From: Pedobacter kyungheensis
Lineage (GTDB): Bacteria; Bacteroidota; Bacteroidia; Sphingobacteriales; Sphingobacteriaceae
Direction: 5' to 3'
DNA: 64,000 nucleotides
NCBI RefSeq assembly: GCF_000812965.1
Contig: NZ_JSYN01000002.1
Coordinates: forward strand, 372,001-436,000
The notes beneath the pieces are model-generated. The model made no database searches. It saw only the letters and a list, made by a program, of their open reading frames with translations, and was not told the DNA's origin. The number at the start of each line of letters is the position of its first letter. The first letter of the stretch is position 1. Shown here piece after piece: positions 54,869-63,779 of the stretch. The position numbers were made by a program, and so were the translations under genes.

Positions 54869-55943
54869 ATGACCAAAGAACAGATTCAGGATTTAAGAGA
54901 CAGAGTAACGTCTCTAAGGAGGTATCTTTGACGTTGATGAGCTACTTTACGCCATTCGCGAAGAAGAAAAATTAACCATGGCGCCCGATTTCTGGGATGA
55001 TCCTAAAAAAGCAGAGAAAATTCTTGCTGAAATAAGTGCAAAGAAAAAGTGGACAGATGGCTTTAACCAAACCCATAATGCGGTTGAGGATGCAGCTGTT
55101 ATGTTCGATTTTTTCCAATCAGGCGATGCTTCAGAAGCTGAGATGAAAGACCAATTCGAAATCAGCAAACAAGCTGTAGAAGATCTCGAGCTTAAAAATA
55201 TGCTGCGGAGCAAAGAAGATCAGCTTTCGGCGGTAATGCAAATTACTGCGGGTGCCGGTGGTACCGAAAGTTGCGACTGGGCCTATATGCTGATGCGGAT
55301 GTACCTGATGTGGGGCGAAAAAAACGGCTATAAAATTACTGAGCAGGATAGTCAGGAAGGAGAGATTGCCGGTATTAAGTCGGTAACACTTCAGTTTGAT
55401 GGCGATTTTTCTTATGGCTACCTCAAAGGCGAAAATGGTGTTCACCGACTGGTGCGGATATCGCCTTTTGATTCGAATGCCAGGAGACATACTTCCTTTG
55501 CTTCGGTATATGTTTATCCTTTGGTTGATGATACCATTCAGATTGACATTAACCCTGCAGATATTGAATTTGAAACTTTTAGGGCTGGTGGTGCCGGCGG
55601 ACAAAACGTAAACAAAGTTGAAACCGCAGTACGTTTATACCACAAACCATCGGGCATCATAATTAAAAACCAGGAGTCGCGCTCGCAGTTGCAGAATAAA
55701 GAAAATGCCATCCGTTTACTTAAATCGCAGTTGTTCGAAATAGAAGAACGTAAGCGTAACGAAGCCATTGCAGCAGTAGAAGGATCGAAGAAAAAGATAG
55801 AGTGGGGCTCGCAGATCAGAAGTTATGTTTTGGACGACAGACGCGTGAAAGACCACCGTACCAACTACCAGACTTCTAACCCTGATGCGGTTTTAAATGG
55901 CGATATCAACGACTTTTTGAAAGCATATTTAATGGAGTTTTAA
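54869..55943 (+). CDS. prfB: Peptide chain release factor 2, with programmed +1 frameshift
   Basis: 357 aa after frameshifting. ATG 54869 is followed by 19 codons ending CTT at 54926-54928, then an in-frame TGA and C (54929-54932). AGGAGG (54917-54922) sits as an internal Shine-Dalgarno just before CTT TGA C, the classic prfB site. Skipping T54929 continues as [13 protein letters not shown] in the main frame. RF2 hallmarks follow: the SPF tripeptide ([10 protein letters not shown]) that reads UGA and the GGQ loop ([12 protein letters not shown]). It catalyses peptide release at UAA and UGA; low RF2 promotes its own frameshifting. Confidence 0.97.
54926..54932 (+). promoter_or_regulatory. Programmed +1 frameshift site of prfB
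   Basis: CTTTGAC preceded by TAT and the Shine-Dalgarno-like AGGAGG 3 bases upstream, at codon 20-21. Matches the bacterial RF2 autoregulatory site. Confidence 0.95.
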
Positions 55944-55979
55944 ATTTGAATACCCGTTCCAGCTAATTTTAAGTTTTTG

Positions 55980-55987
55980 TATATTTG
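55980..55987 (+). promoter_or_regulatory. -7 element of the vapBC-type pair
   Basis: TATATTTG, an exact TAnnTTTG, 22 bases before ATG 56010. Confidence 0.5.
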
Positions 55988-56009
55988 ATTAGTGATAAAT
56001 AACATCCTT

Positions 56010-56213
56010 ATGATAAATACCTTGACAATAGAATTAACCAATCAAAAAGCCTATAAGCTTTTGAAAGAGTTAGAAGAATTGAATCTGATAAAGGTAATTA
56101 AGAACAATAACAAAACATCTACTCTTCGTGGTAAGATAAAAAGCCAGATGGATGAAAAGGCTATTGATAATCAATTAAACGATCTGCGCGGAGAATGGCA
56201 AAGAGATATTTAA
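56010..56213 (+). CDS. Antitoxin-like protein (VapB position)
   Basis: A 67-aa polar, helical protein (MINTLTIELTNQKAYKLLKE) rich in Lys, Glu and Asn. It ends 19 bases inside the PIN-domain gene, the usual antitoxin-before-toxin overlap. I do not recognise a specific DNA-binding fold. ATG 56010 is preferred to the GTG at 55992, which lies within a few bases of the expected transcription start. Antitoxin role is inferred from context. Confidence 0.75.
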   Translation: MINTLTIELTNQKAYKLLKELEELNLIKVIKNNNKTSTLRGKIKSQMDEKAIDNQLNDLRGEWQRDI

Positions 56214-56596
56214 TTGATACATCAGCAGCTATAAAATACTTAAACGGAACATTCCCGTCTGATGGTTTAAGATTTATGGATGACTTGGTTGATGTGGAAT
56301 GCATTTTGTCATTTATTTCAGAAATAGAACTTTTGGTTTGGAAGCCTACAAATCCCCAGGATATAATCATATATCAAACATTTGTGTCAAATTCAATAGT
56401 TTTAGGACTAGAAGATGGAATTATAGCGGAAACAATAAGGATTAGAAAAAATTATAATTTGAAGTTGCCCGATGCCTTGATTGCAGCAACTTGTTTAGTT
56501 AACGGCCTCACACTTATAGCAGATAATAATAAAGATTTTGTTAGAGTAAGCGAATTAAACTGTATTAATCCTAATAATTTATCTTTTTATGAGTAA
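56195..56596 (+). CDS. PIN domain ribonuclease (VapC-like toxin)
   Basis: A 133-aa PIN-fold RNase. The acidic metal-binding residues are D8 (YLIDTSAAI), E43 (ISEIELL), D93 (KLPDALIAAT) and D110/D114 (IADNNKDF), the order typical of VapC. VapC toxins cut RNA, often tRNA. Its last 8 bases overlap the start of an esterase gene (ATGAGTAA). AT-rich relative to neighbours. Confidence 0.9.
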   Translation: MAKRYLIDTSAAIKYLNGTFPSDGLRFMDDLVDVECILSFISEIELLVWKPTNPQDIIIYQTFVSNSIVLGLEDGIIAETIRIRKNYNLKLPDALIAATCLVNGLTLIADNNKDFVRVSELNCINPNNLSFYE

Positions 56597-57500
56597 GGTA
56601 GTCTTAATTTTAATGATAACTTTTTGTATCAGCAAGGCAAAAGCACAAGAAATTATACCCCTTTATGCTGGTGAAATCCCTGGCGCGAAACCAGCCCCGG
56701 CCGATTATATGGAAAATACCGAAGTGCGTAGCAATGGTACGCTGAGTATTACCAAAGTATCGGTACCTACTATGACGGTTTTTGTCGCGCCAAAAGAAAT
56801 TGCAACCGGAACAGCTGTAATTATTTGTCCGGGGGGTGGTTATGGTGCTTTGGCTTTTAGTCACGAAGGAACCGATGTTGCCAAGCGTTTTAATGCAATT
56901 GGTATTACGGCTTTTGTGTTAAAATACCGTTTGCCGAGCGACGAAATTATGGTCGATAAAACCTATGGCCCTTTACAGGATGCCCAGCAGGCCATTTACC
57001 TGGTGAAGAAAAATGCAAAAAAATACGGGATTAAAGCTAACAAAGTTGGTATCATGGGCTTTTCGGCAGGTGGGCATTTTGCCTCTACGCTGGTAGCACA
57101 TTATAACGATCTTAAAATAGCCAATCCCGAAAAAATAAATCTGAAACCCAGCTTCGCAGCTTTAATTTACCCGGTAATCAGCTTCGAAGAATCAGTGCAT
57201 ACCGGTACCATGAAAAACCTTTTAGGACCTAACCCTGCTGATGATCTGAAACATTATTTCTCGGCCAATAAAAATGTGAACAAGAAAACACCTCCTGTTT
57301 TCTTTGTGCATGCCAAAGATGATAAAACCGTACCTTATGCCAATAGTGTTTTAATGAATGAAGCATTAAAGGCTAATCATGTTGATACTGATATTTATTT
57401 ATACGAAAACGGCGGACATGGATTTGGCCTCATTAATAAAACTTCGGATGTAGATTGGTTTAACTTATTGAGCAACTGGATAAAGAAAGAGAAATTTTAA
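56589..57500 (+). CDS. Exported alpha/beta hydrolase (esterase)
   Basis: A 303-aa serine hydrolase with a signal peptide (MSKVVLILMITFCISKAKAQ). The oxyanion motif CPGGGYG, the nucleophile elbow GFSAGG, the acid DDKTVP and the catalytic His in NGGHGFG are in the right order. Related to BD-FAE/acetyl-xylan-type esterases that de-esterify glycans (family inference). Its ATG lies in the 3' end of the PIN gene. Confidence 0.88.
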   Translation: MSKVVLILMITFCISKAKAQEIIPLYAGEIPGAKPAPADYMENTEVRSNGTLSITKVSVPTMTVFVAPKEIATGTAVIICPGGGYGALAFSHEGTDVAKRFNAIGITAFVLKYRLPSDEIMVDKTYGPLQDAQQAIYLVKKNAKKYGIKANKVGIMGFSAGGHFASTLVAHYNDLKIANPEKINLKPSFAALIYPVISFEESVHTGTMKNLLGPNPADDLKHYFSANKNVNKKTPPVFFVHAKDDKTVPYANSVLMNEALKANHVDTDIYLYENGGHGFGLINKTSDVDWFNLLSNWIKKEKF

Positions 57501-57508
57501 TATCTTTG
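57501..57508 (+). promoter_or_regulatory. -7 element before the 57541 lipoprotein gene
   Basis: TATCTTTG, an exact TAnnTTTG, 32 bases before the ATG and directly after the esterase stop. Confidence 0.5.
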
Positions 57509-57540
57509 CCGGATATTTTAACCTCTTGATTTAAAACACC

Positions 57541-58341
57541 ATGCAAAAAACGATAAAATACCTGATGGTATCTCTTGTTGCTATCCTCGCTATAGCAAGT
57601 TGTAAAAAAGAAATTAACTGGAATGCATTTCCCGATCCCAACGGAAATGGCTGTAAGCTGGCCAGTTTAAAAACTGATCTTGGTACATTGGGCGAGTTTT
57701 CAATCAGTTATAAATACGATGCTTCCGGTAAATTAGTTAGCGCAACCAGTGATGGCGAAACAATGGTTTATACCTATGCTGCTACAAAAATTACCGGAAC
57801 CCTCGAAAGTGGTGAAAAGACAGAACTTACATTATCAAACGGACGAGCGGTATCCGGTTATATGTCTGATTTCTTTCCTGGGGTAAGTGCTACGAGAACC
57901 TACACTTATAACGCTGATGGTTATTTAACGGTAATTAAAAGCTATTTAGGAAATAGCCTTAATTCTACTGCCGAACTTAGTTATACTGGCGGTAATTTAA
58001 CTCAAACCAAAGTAACCTATACCACAGATGGAAGTGTTGAAACAACCACTTATGAATATTCTGGTGAAGTTGCGGTAAATGCTTATGAGCTGGTTGACCC
58101 ACTTTCGGCTTTTGTAGATTATATTCCGGGAAATTATTTCGGTAAAGCATCTAAAAATGTGCTTAAAAAATCAGTTACAAGTTCCAGTAACATGGCTAGT
58201 GTTGATACAGAGGAATATACTTATACTTTTGATGGTAAGGGTAATGCAACTTCAATTGTGATCAAAAATCAAACTAAAATGGGTGGAAGTGTAGCCGATG
58301 AGTCTTTAGCATCTTTAAGTTTAACTTACAACTGTAAATAG
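57541..58341 (+). CDS. Lipoprotein with RHS/YD-like strand repeats
   Basis: A 266-aa protein. The signal peptide ends LAIASC (about residue 21). The mature part has repeated strand segments of YD-like type (SISYKYDASGKLVSATSDGE, TYTYNADGYLTVIKSY, EYTYTFDGKGNATSIVIKN). Such Bacteroidota lipoproteins are surface or periplasmic with no known function. Own promoter element upstream and terminator downstream. Confidence 0.82.
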   Translation: MQKTIKYLMVSLVAILAIASCKKEINWNAFPDPNGNGCKLASLKTDLGTLGEFSISYKYDASGKLVSATSDGETMVYTYAATKITGTLESGEKTELTLSNGRAVSGYMSDFFPGVSATRTYTYNADGYLTVIKSYLGNSLNSTAELSYTGGNLTQTKVTYTTDGSVETTTYEYSGEVAVNAYELVDPLSAFVDYIPGNYFGKASKNVLKKSVTSSSNMASVDTEEYTYTFDGKGNATSIVIKNQTKMGGSVADESLASLSLTYNCK

Positions 58342-58359
58342 ATTTTAATACGTTCATAC

Positions 58360-58393
58360 AAAGCCCGATCATAATGCTTGTGATCGGGCTTTT
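58360..58393 (+). terminator. Terminator after the YD-like lipoprotein gene
   Basis: AAAGCCCGATCA (58360-58371) pairs with TGATCGGGCTTT (58381-58392), followed by T. Confidence 0.88.
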
Positions 58394-58718
58394 GCGTTTA
58401 TAGTAAGCATGCAAGCCCGTATCGCTGGCGATGGTTTCATGTTTTATTTAGGAAATTGGTTAAAAAGGCCCATTTTACCACTCTATTTTTACGATTTAGG
58501 CCCTCATTTTTTATGGCTTGTCTGTATAGCTTTGCTTACAAGCACGTCCGCATTTATCCCGTTCGTTGCAAATGATCTAACCAAATTTACTGAACTAGCA
58601 TGCAAGCAGGTTAATAGTTGTTTAGCTGTGAATCTTGTTGTTTTTCAGGTTTTTATCTGGTTAAGATCATGAGTGAAGTCTTTACAATTAACCAAATATT
58701 TACCTAAATCAAAAAAAG
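58394..58718. other. Intergenic region with an 11-base direct repeat
   Basis: AGCATGCAAGC occurs at 58406-58416 and 58597-58607, bounding a ~180-base segment. An 87-codon ORF (58409-58672) starts inside the first copy but has no recognisable protein features. No promoter or hairpin is convincing. Confidence 0.4.
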
Positions 58719-59546
58719 ATGAGAAAAGAAACAATGAAATGGTGCCTGCTATTGGTATGCATGTGTACGGCGCTTTTATCTTGTAAAAAAGATAAAGCCC
58801 AGGTTGAACCAGAACATGGCCAGGTTAAAGCCTGGGAAACCTTAATTGATGGCAATTCTTTTGCCAGCTACGCTAATTTCGAAGCGCAATGGAATTACAA
58901 TTACCCCTGGGGTACCGATCATAACGGTTCGGCACGCATGGTAGGTAGCACTTCAAACCATAACCAAATCTCGTTAAGCGGTGGTGTACTTACCATTAAG
59001 GCAACCCGTTTGGCTACCTCGCCCGGCAACAGTACAGCCAATGGTTTTACCAATGTAGCCATCTGGTATAATTCTGGAGCTTGCCATGCCAAACAGCAGG
59101 TGGTAATTAATGATCAGTTTCCGAGTTACACCATATCAGGAGATTTTGCTGTGCCAACTGTAAAAGGTACCTGGCCCGCTTTCTGGATTACCGGTGTTAA
59201 TTCGTGGCCGCCTGAAAGCGATATTATGGAATTTAAGGGTAGCAGTACCAACTGGCAAAACACTTACGATGGTGGTTGGGAAAACAAGCTTTCTGCGGTT
59301 TCTAATGCGGGCTCCTATCACAATTACAAATGCTGGTACAACAAAGTGAGTGCAACCGATGTAGATTGCCATTATTATATTGATAATGTTTGGGTAGCTA
59401 AGCATACCATGAGCAATTCGGTAAATAAACCCATGTGGCTAATCATCAATATGCAAATGGAAGGCGATAGCGGATCTCCTGGTCCGGGTGGCAATACCTT
59501 GTATACTGCAAGAAATATTTACCTGGGTAGAGAACGGGCTTTTTAA
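58719..59546 (+). CDS. Glycoside hydrolase family 16 lipoprotein
   Basis: A 275-aa protein. The signal peptide ends in Cys at C22 (LLSCKK). The GH16 beta-sandwich has the catalytic E166-x-D168-x2-E171 motif (PPESDIMEF), with GTWPAFWITG before and WLIINMQMEGD after. GH16 enzymes cut beta-1,3/1,4-glucans or related marine polysaccharides; the substrate is not readable. A terminator follows before the CAP gene. An internal Met at residue 6 is an alternative start. Confidence 0.9.
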   Translation: MRKETMKWCLLLVCMCTALLSCKKDKAQVEPEHGQVKAWETLIDGNSFASYANFEAQWNYNYPWGTDHNGSARMVGSTSNHNQISLSGGVLTIKATRLATSPGNSTANGFTNVAIWYNSGACHAKQQVVINDQFPSYTISGDFAVPTVKGTWPAFWITGVNSWPPESDIMEFKGSSTNWQNTYDGGWENKLSAVSNAGSYHNYKCWYNKVSATDVDCHYYIDNVWVAKHTMSNSVNKPMWLIINMQMEGDSGSPGPGGNTLYTARNIYLGRERAF

Positions 59547-59565
59547 ATAACCATTAATGCATACG

Positions 59566-59594
59566 GGAGGAAACACCATGTTTCCTCCTTTTTT
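59566..59594 (+). terminator. Terminator between GH16 and CAP genes
   Basis: GGAGGAAACA (59566-59575) pairs with TGTTTCCTCC (59579-59588), followed by six T. Its position before 59608 argues that the CAP gene starts after it. Confidence 0.9.
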
Positions 59595-59607
59595 CCAAGT
59601 AATTGAA

Positions 59608-60090
59608 ATGAAAAACTGGCTGATAATCTTTTGGTTTTTGCTGTTGGGTATTGCATTGGTGCAGTGCAAAAAAGATGAGCTGACTGAGCCCAAAAATGAG
59701 GTTGTATTGCTGGTTGGTAAAATTAATCTGTTGCGGCAGAGCGGCTGTAACTGTGGTACAATATACATGCCGCCTGTACCGCCGTTATCTGTAAATATGA
59801 GCCTGCAGGCTGCAGCCACTGCACATGCAAAAGACATGGCACAAAAAAACTATTTCGACCATTTATCTCCAGAAGGCGGTACACCCGAAGAACGCGTAAT
59901 AAATGCCGGCTATACTGGCGAATTCATAGCCGAAAATTTAGCCAAAGGTTATAGCAAGGCTGATGAGGTAGTAGCTGCATGGAAAAACAGCACAAGCCAT
60001 TGTAAGGCCATGATGGATGCCAAAAGTAAAGAAGCAGGTGTGGGTATGGCTCAAAACTATTGGGCAGTGAGCTTTGGTGCTTCGCGTTAG
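59608..60090 (+). CDS. CAP (SCP/PR1) domain lipoprotein
   Basis: A 160-aa protein. The signal peptide ends LVQC (about residue 19). The CAP domain has THAKDMAQKNYFDHLSPEG-like text (HAKDMAQKNYFDHLSPEGG), IAENLAKGYSKADEVVAAWKNSTSHC and VGMAQNYWAVSFG, including the His and Glu cluster of CAP proteins. Role unknown; secreted CAP domains often bind lipids or act at the envelope. The start follows the terminator. Confidence 0.9.
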   Translation: MKNWLIIFWFLLLGIALVQCKKDELTEPKNEVVLLVGKINLLRQSGCNCGTIYMPPVPPLSVNMSLQAAATAHAKDMAQKNYFDHLSPEGGTPEERVINAGYTGEFIAENLAKGYSKADEVVAAWKNSTSHCKAMMDAKSKEAGVGMAQNYWAVSFGASR

Positions 60091-60207
60091 TGCTGAGCTA
60101 AATAATTAATGTGGAAGTAAAGAAGATTAAATCTTTTTCTTTACATCATTAAGAAATTAAGGTAATTAAGTTGGTGTAAATTCCTTTATTCAAGATTGAT
60201 TTGAAGT

Positions 60208-61317
60208 TTAAATCCCCTTCATCGTTTTATCGATAACATCCAGTAAACCATTGCTATAAGCATCATCGGTAAGCTCCCAGAACATAATACCATTTAGTTT
60301 TTTATCAATTACGTACCTGGTTTTTAAATCAATTGATTTAGGATCGTCGAAAGTAACCAGTTGCATATTTTTAGTATTGTAGTAATAAGGCGATTTAGCT
60401 GCCTCATCCCAATAATAAGTATAACCTTCGGCTTCGGTAAAAGTGGTTTTAAAGTTTTTAAAAGAAACACCACGGATAAATTTGGTAGGCTGATACAGCC
60501 CCTGGTTGGCATCTACTGTATTCTCAAAAATCCGAGCATAAAAAGCAGCGCCCAGGGCTATTTTATTTGCGGGTACACCCAAATCAATTAACGATTTTAC
60601 AGCATAATCGCCAGATAATTGTTGTTTGGTGGTTGAATATAGAGGAGTATGATGCCCACTTACTGTTGCATAGCCGCTTACCAGATCGTAACTCATTATA
60701 TTAACCCGGTTTACCAATGGCATTACCTTATTCCATTCAAAGCACGAATCGATACAGTTTTGTGTACCTCCTGCCGCGAAACTAATCTCTGCTTTTTTGC
60801 CAAGTTTATTCCGCAATGCTTTAATCAATAAGGTAAAATTATGTTTGTCTTCCGGCGTATATCTGTGACCGGGATAGCCCATTACTGCCGGATATTCCCA
60901 ATCGAGGTCGATGCCATCGGCATGAAAAAAATCGAGGATTTCTTTAGTGGTTTTGGCAAAGGTTTTCCGGCCGTTTGCCCGGCTAAAAACTTCTGAACAG
61001 GGTGCACAACCACCCCAGCCGCCCAGTGCAATCATCACCTTTAAATCGGGATTACGCTTTTTAAGCTCAACCATTTTCGAAATTAAAGCCGAATCTTTGG
61101 CCGATCGGATATTTAAACTATCGCCTCTCAAATGCCCGAAACTATAAATCAGGTGACTTATTTTTTCAACCGGAAAACTATCAATAACAGATCCGCGACC
61201 CGTATAATATGCAATTACATTGGGTTTAGCCGGTGTTTGTGCTTTCAAACTGCCTGTCAGGAATATGAATGCCATTAAAAGGCCAGCTTTAAAGAAATTA
61301 CCGGTTTTAGAATGCAC
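60208..61317 (-). CDS. Exported GH18 glycosidase (chitinase-like)
   Basis: A 369-aa protein with a signal peptide (AGLLMAFIFLTGSLKAQ). The GH18 TIM barrel has the catalytic motif D134-G-I-D137-L-D139-W-E141, preceded by VMIALGGWGG and followed by MSYDLVSGY and the terminal IMFWELTDD. Full catalytic set present: predicted chitinase or related beta-N-acetylglucosaminidase. Confidence 0.93.
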   Translation of the reverse strand: MHSKTGNFFKAGLLMAFIFLTGSLKAQTPAKPNVIAYYTGRGSVIDSFPVEKISHLIYSFGHLRGDSLNIRSAKDSALISKMVELKKRNPDLKVMIALGGWGGCAPCSEVFSRANGRKTFAKTTKEILDFFHADGIDLDWEYPAVMGYPGHRYTPEDKHNFTLLIKALRNKLGKKAEISFAAGGTQNCIDSCFEWNKVMPLVNRVNIMSYDLVSGYATVSGHHTPLYSTTKQQLSGDYAVKSLIDLGVPANKIALGAAFYARIFENTVDANQGLYQPTKFIRGVSFKNFKTTFTEAEGYTYYWDEAAKSPYYYNTKNMQLVTFDDPKSIDLKTRYVIDKKLNGIMFWELTDDAYSNGLLDVIDKTMKGI

Positions 61318-61335
61318 GTGCTGAAGTTTTAAGGG

Positions 61336-62199
61336 TTATTTTTCTGTTAAGATTTGTTGTAGTTCGTTTAGTTCGGCTACCTTTTCGGTGGCACCAGCGT
61401 TTTCGTAAGCCGAAATCAGGTTTCTGATTACGCGGCGAATAATATCGGTATTGCTGCAGGGTTTGTAATATTCGGGCAAAGCTTCGAGGTTAAGCTGGCG
61501 TAAAAACTGGTCAACATCGTGTTTGCCAAAAATATTACCGCGGTTAAAGGCGTTAATGTAAAAAAGTACACCATACTCGGTGCCTTCCTGTTTACTATCA
61601 TCTATATACCCTAAAATAAAATGCTGCGGCAAATTAATGCCGTATACTGGTAAATCCAGCTTTTGAGCCAGGGTAGAATAAATAATGGCTAAAGAAATCT
61701 GGTTTCCCTTTTTGCTTTCCAGAACCTGACTGAGATAAGAATTTTGCGGATCGTGGTGGTTTTTGGTGTTTCCACCAAAACCATACTGCTGGTATAAAAC
61801 GTGGTTAATCAGTTTAACTTTTTCAACCGAACTCATTTCATATTGAAGGCCCAGCCAGATATCCCTTTTAATATCTTCAATCTGATTAATTACCTTTTGT
61901 TCGTCTAAATCGGGGTATTGGTAACGGTTTATAATCAGTGCACCCTGCAATAAATCGAAGGCGCCACTTAAATACCAAAGGTTTAAATCTTCCTTAACGG
62001 TTTTAAACTGGATTTGGTGAACAATATTTTCAATGCGCTCCTGCATCAGGCTGTCGAACGATTGCTCCCATGCATTTTCTAAATAATGGATTACCTCACC
62101 ACCATATTCCAGCAGTTTTTTCTCCACATGCTGGTACACTTCCTCATCCGGATCATCCAGCAATTTTACTAAAGCACTTATCTCTGCGATATTTTCCAT
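61336..62199 (-). CDS. SirB1/transglutaminase-like family protein
   Basis: A 287-aa protein of the SirB1/UPF0162 type (transglutaminase-like core): LINHVLYQQYGFGGNTKNHHDPQNSYL, GNQISLAIIYSTLAQKLDLPVYGINLPQHFILGY (given here in parts). The usual catalytic Cys of transglutaminases is replaced in the GNQISL context, so enzymatic activity is doubtful. The C-terminal helix pair is TPR-like. Divergent from the methyltransferase. Confidence 0.8.
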   Translation of the reverse strand: MENIAEISALVKLLDDPDEEVYQHVEKKLLEYGGEVIHYLENAWEQSFDSLMQERIENIVHQIQFKTVKEDLNLWYLSGAFDLLQGALIINRYQYPDLDEQKVINQIEDIKRDIWLGLQYEMSSVEKVKLINHVLYQQYGFGGNTKNHHDPQNSYLSQVLESKKGNQISLAIIYSTLAQKLDLPVYGINLPQHFILGYIDDSKQEGTEYGVLFYINAFNRGNIFGKHDVDQFLRQLNLEALPEYYKPCSNTDIIRRVIRNLISAYENAGATEKVAELNELQQILTEK

Positions 62200-62228
62200 A
62201 AAACATACATACGTTTGCGGTGTTTAAT

Positions 62229-62236
62229 TACTTTTG
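62229..62236 (+). promoter_or_regulatory. -7 element directly before the methyltransferase gene
   Basis: TACTTTTG, an exact TAnnTTTG, ending 7 bases before ATG 62244, so the leader is nearly absent. Confidence 0.55.
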
Positions 62237-62243
62237 CAATATT

Positions 62244-63026
62244 ATGCTATTTCAATTTATTACAGATTACCTTAAACACCGTTTCACAGCAAAAAGCAGG
62301 CATGGAACGCATTCGCCATTTGTGTACAAGCTCGCTGATGAGGTAATTTACGATTTTAAGGACAAATCTGAATACAAAAACATAGAGGAGCAGCGAAAAA
62401 AACTTTTTAATGACGATTCTGTAATCACCGTTACCGATCTCGGCGCGGGGTCGCACCTCAATAAGAACCGCACTAAAAAAGTAAGCCAGATTGCTAAAAA
62501 CGCATTAAAAAGCCCGCGGTTAGCCCAACTCATTTACCGCCTGACTAAGCACACTGCGCCCAAAAGTGCTATCGAACTCGGTACCTGCCTGGGTATTACT
62601 ACCGCCTATCTGGCTAAAACAGATACCAATGCTCAAATTATTACCATTGAGGGCTGCCCGCAAACTGCAGCAGTAGCCAAACAAAATTTTGAAACGCTGG
62701 GATTAAACAATATTGAGCTGCATGTAGGTAATTTCGACTTAATTTTACCCGATATTATCGCGCATCAGCCCAGCCTGGATTTCGTTTACATAGATGGAAA
62801 CCACCGGAAAGACGCCACACTGAATTATTTTAAATGGTGCCTGCCAAAAGTTAACGAAAATTCATTGCTGATTTTTGACGATATTTACTGGAGCCAGGGG
62901 ATGAAAGAAGCCTGGACAGAAATTAAAAACCACCCTGATGTTACCGTAACCATCGATTTATTTTGGATTGGTTTGGTTTATTTTAAAAAGGGGCAGGCTA
63001 AAGAACATTTTAAACTTAAGTTTTAA
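62244..63026 (+). CDS. Class I SAM-dependent methyltransferase
   Basis: A 260-aa protein. The SAM-binding motif is AIELGTCLGITTAYLA (motif I), then IITIEGCPQ, LHVGNFD and FVYIDGNHRKDATLNYF, the pattern of O-methyltransferase-like class I enzymes. The substrate is unknown. I start at ATG 62244 since a -7 element occupies 62229-62236, excluding the upstream GTG at 62220. It ends 5 bases before the DUF1345 gene. Confidence 0.88.
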   Translation: MLFQFITDYLKHRFTAKSRHGTHSPFVYKLADEVIYDFKDKSEYKNIEEQRKKLFNDDSVITVTDLGAGSHLNKNRTKKVSQIAKNALKSPRLAQLIYRLTKHTAPKSAIELGTCLGITTAYLAKTDTNAQIITIEGCPQTAAVAKQNFETLGLNNIELHVGNFDLILPDIIAHQPSLDFVYIDGNHRKDATLNYFKWCLPKVNENSLLIFDDIYWSQGMKEAWTEIKNHPDVTVTIDLFWIGLVYFKKGQAKEHFKLKF

Positions 63027-63031
63027 ACTTT

Positions 63032-63700
63032 ATGCAGGAACCGAAGTTAGCAGGTATTCAAAAACGATCGGCACTCTTTATTTTGCTGCTCAGCCTCTTT
63101 TCGGGGATTGCATCTTACCTGCTATCGCTCCTTTGTAAAATGGATGCCCTTACGCACATTATGTTTGGGTGGGATATTTTTTGCCTCGTGCTCATTAGCC
63201 TCCACTGGTACATGTTTTTTCATACCTCTGCAGCCGAAACCCATTTAAAAGCCAGGATGCAGGATGAAACCCGCGGCGAAATTTTCTCCATTGTAGTGGT
63301 TTCTACCTTTGCCGGTTTGCTTGCAGTAGTGCTGTTGCTCATTAATAAAGATATCGAGCCACTCGATCTGGTAATTGCCATACTCGGCATGTTTTTATCG
63401 TGGTTTTTAGTGCATACCACCTTCACCATGCGTTATGCCCATTTGTACTATGGCGATAAGCGTAAAATAAAATCAGAAAAAGGGGGCTCTGGATTGGAGT
63501 TTCCGGGCGATGATGAACCTGATTTTATTGATTTTGCCTATTTCTCTTTTGTTTTAGGCATGACTTTCCAGGTTTCTGATGTCGAAATTTCTGATCGTAC
63601 CATTAGAAGACTGTCGCTGCTACACAGTTTAATTGCTTTTATTTTCAATACGGTAATTGTAGCACTTACCATCAATGCTGTTGCGGGTTTAAGTAAGTAA
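63032..63700 (+). CDS. DUF1345 family membrane protein
   Basis: A 222-aa protein with about six hydrophobic helices and the DUF1345 segments FHTSAAETHLKARMQDE, HTTFTMRYAHLYYGD and FAYFSFVLGMTFQVSDVEIS. Function unknown. Co-directional, 5 bases after the methyltransferase. Confidence 0.87.
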   Translation: MQEPKLAGIQKRSALFILLLSLFSGIASYLLSLLCKMDALTHIMFGWDIFCLVLISLHWYMFFHTSAAETHLKARMQDETRGEIFSIVVVSTFAGLLAVVLLLINKDIEPLDLVIAILGMFLSWFLVHTTFTMRYAHLYYGDKRKIKSEKGGSGLEFPGDDEPDFIDFAYFSFVLGMTFQVSDVEISDRTIRRLSLLHSLIAFIFNTVIVALTINAVAGLSK

Positions 63701-63779
63701 CCGAGGCTTATCCATCCCTCTGTAGGGCGACGTGGAAAAATCTATTTTCCTCCTTTCCTGTCATCTTGAAAGCTTTAAG

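Noticed and set aside
54869..54931. prfB read as a frameshifted pseudogene
   Set aside because: The stop sits exactly in the AGGAGG-TAT-CTT-TGA-C programmed frameshift context, so the gene is functional.
58409..58672. 87-codon ORF before the GH16 gene
   Set aside because: Starts inside a direct repeat; no signal peptide, motif or promoter supports it.
59557..59607. Longer CAP protein starting at 59557
   Set aside because: That start would put a strong intrinsic terminator inside the coding region; ATG 59608 starts a clean lipoprotein signal.
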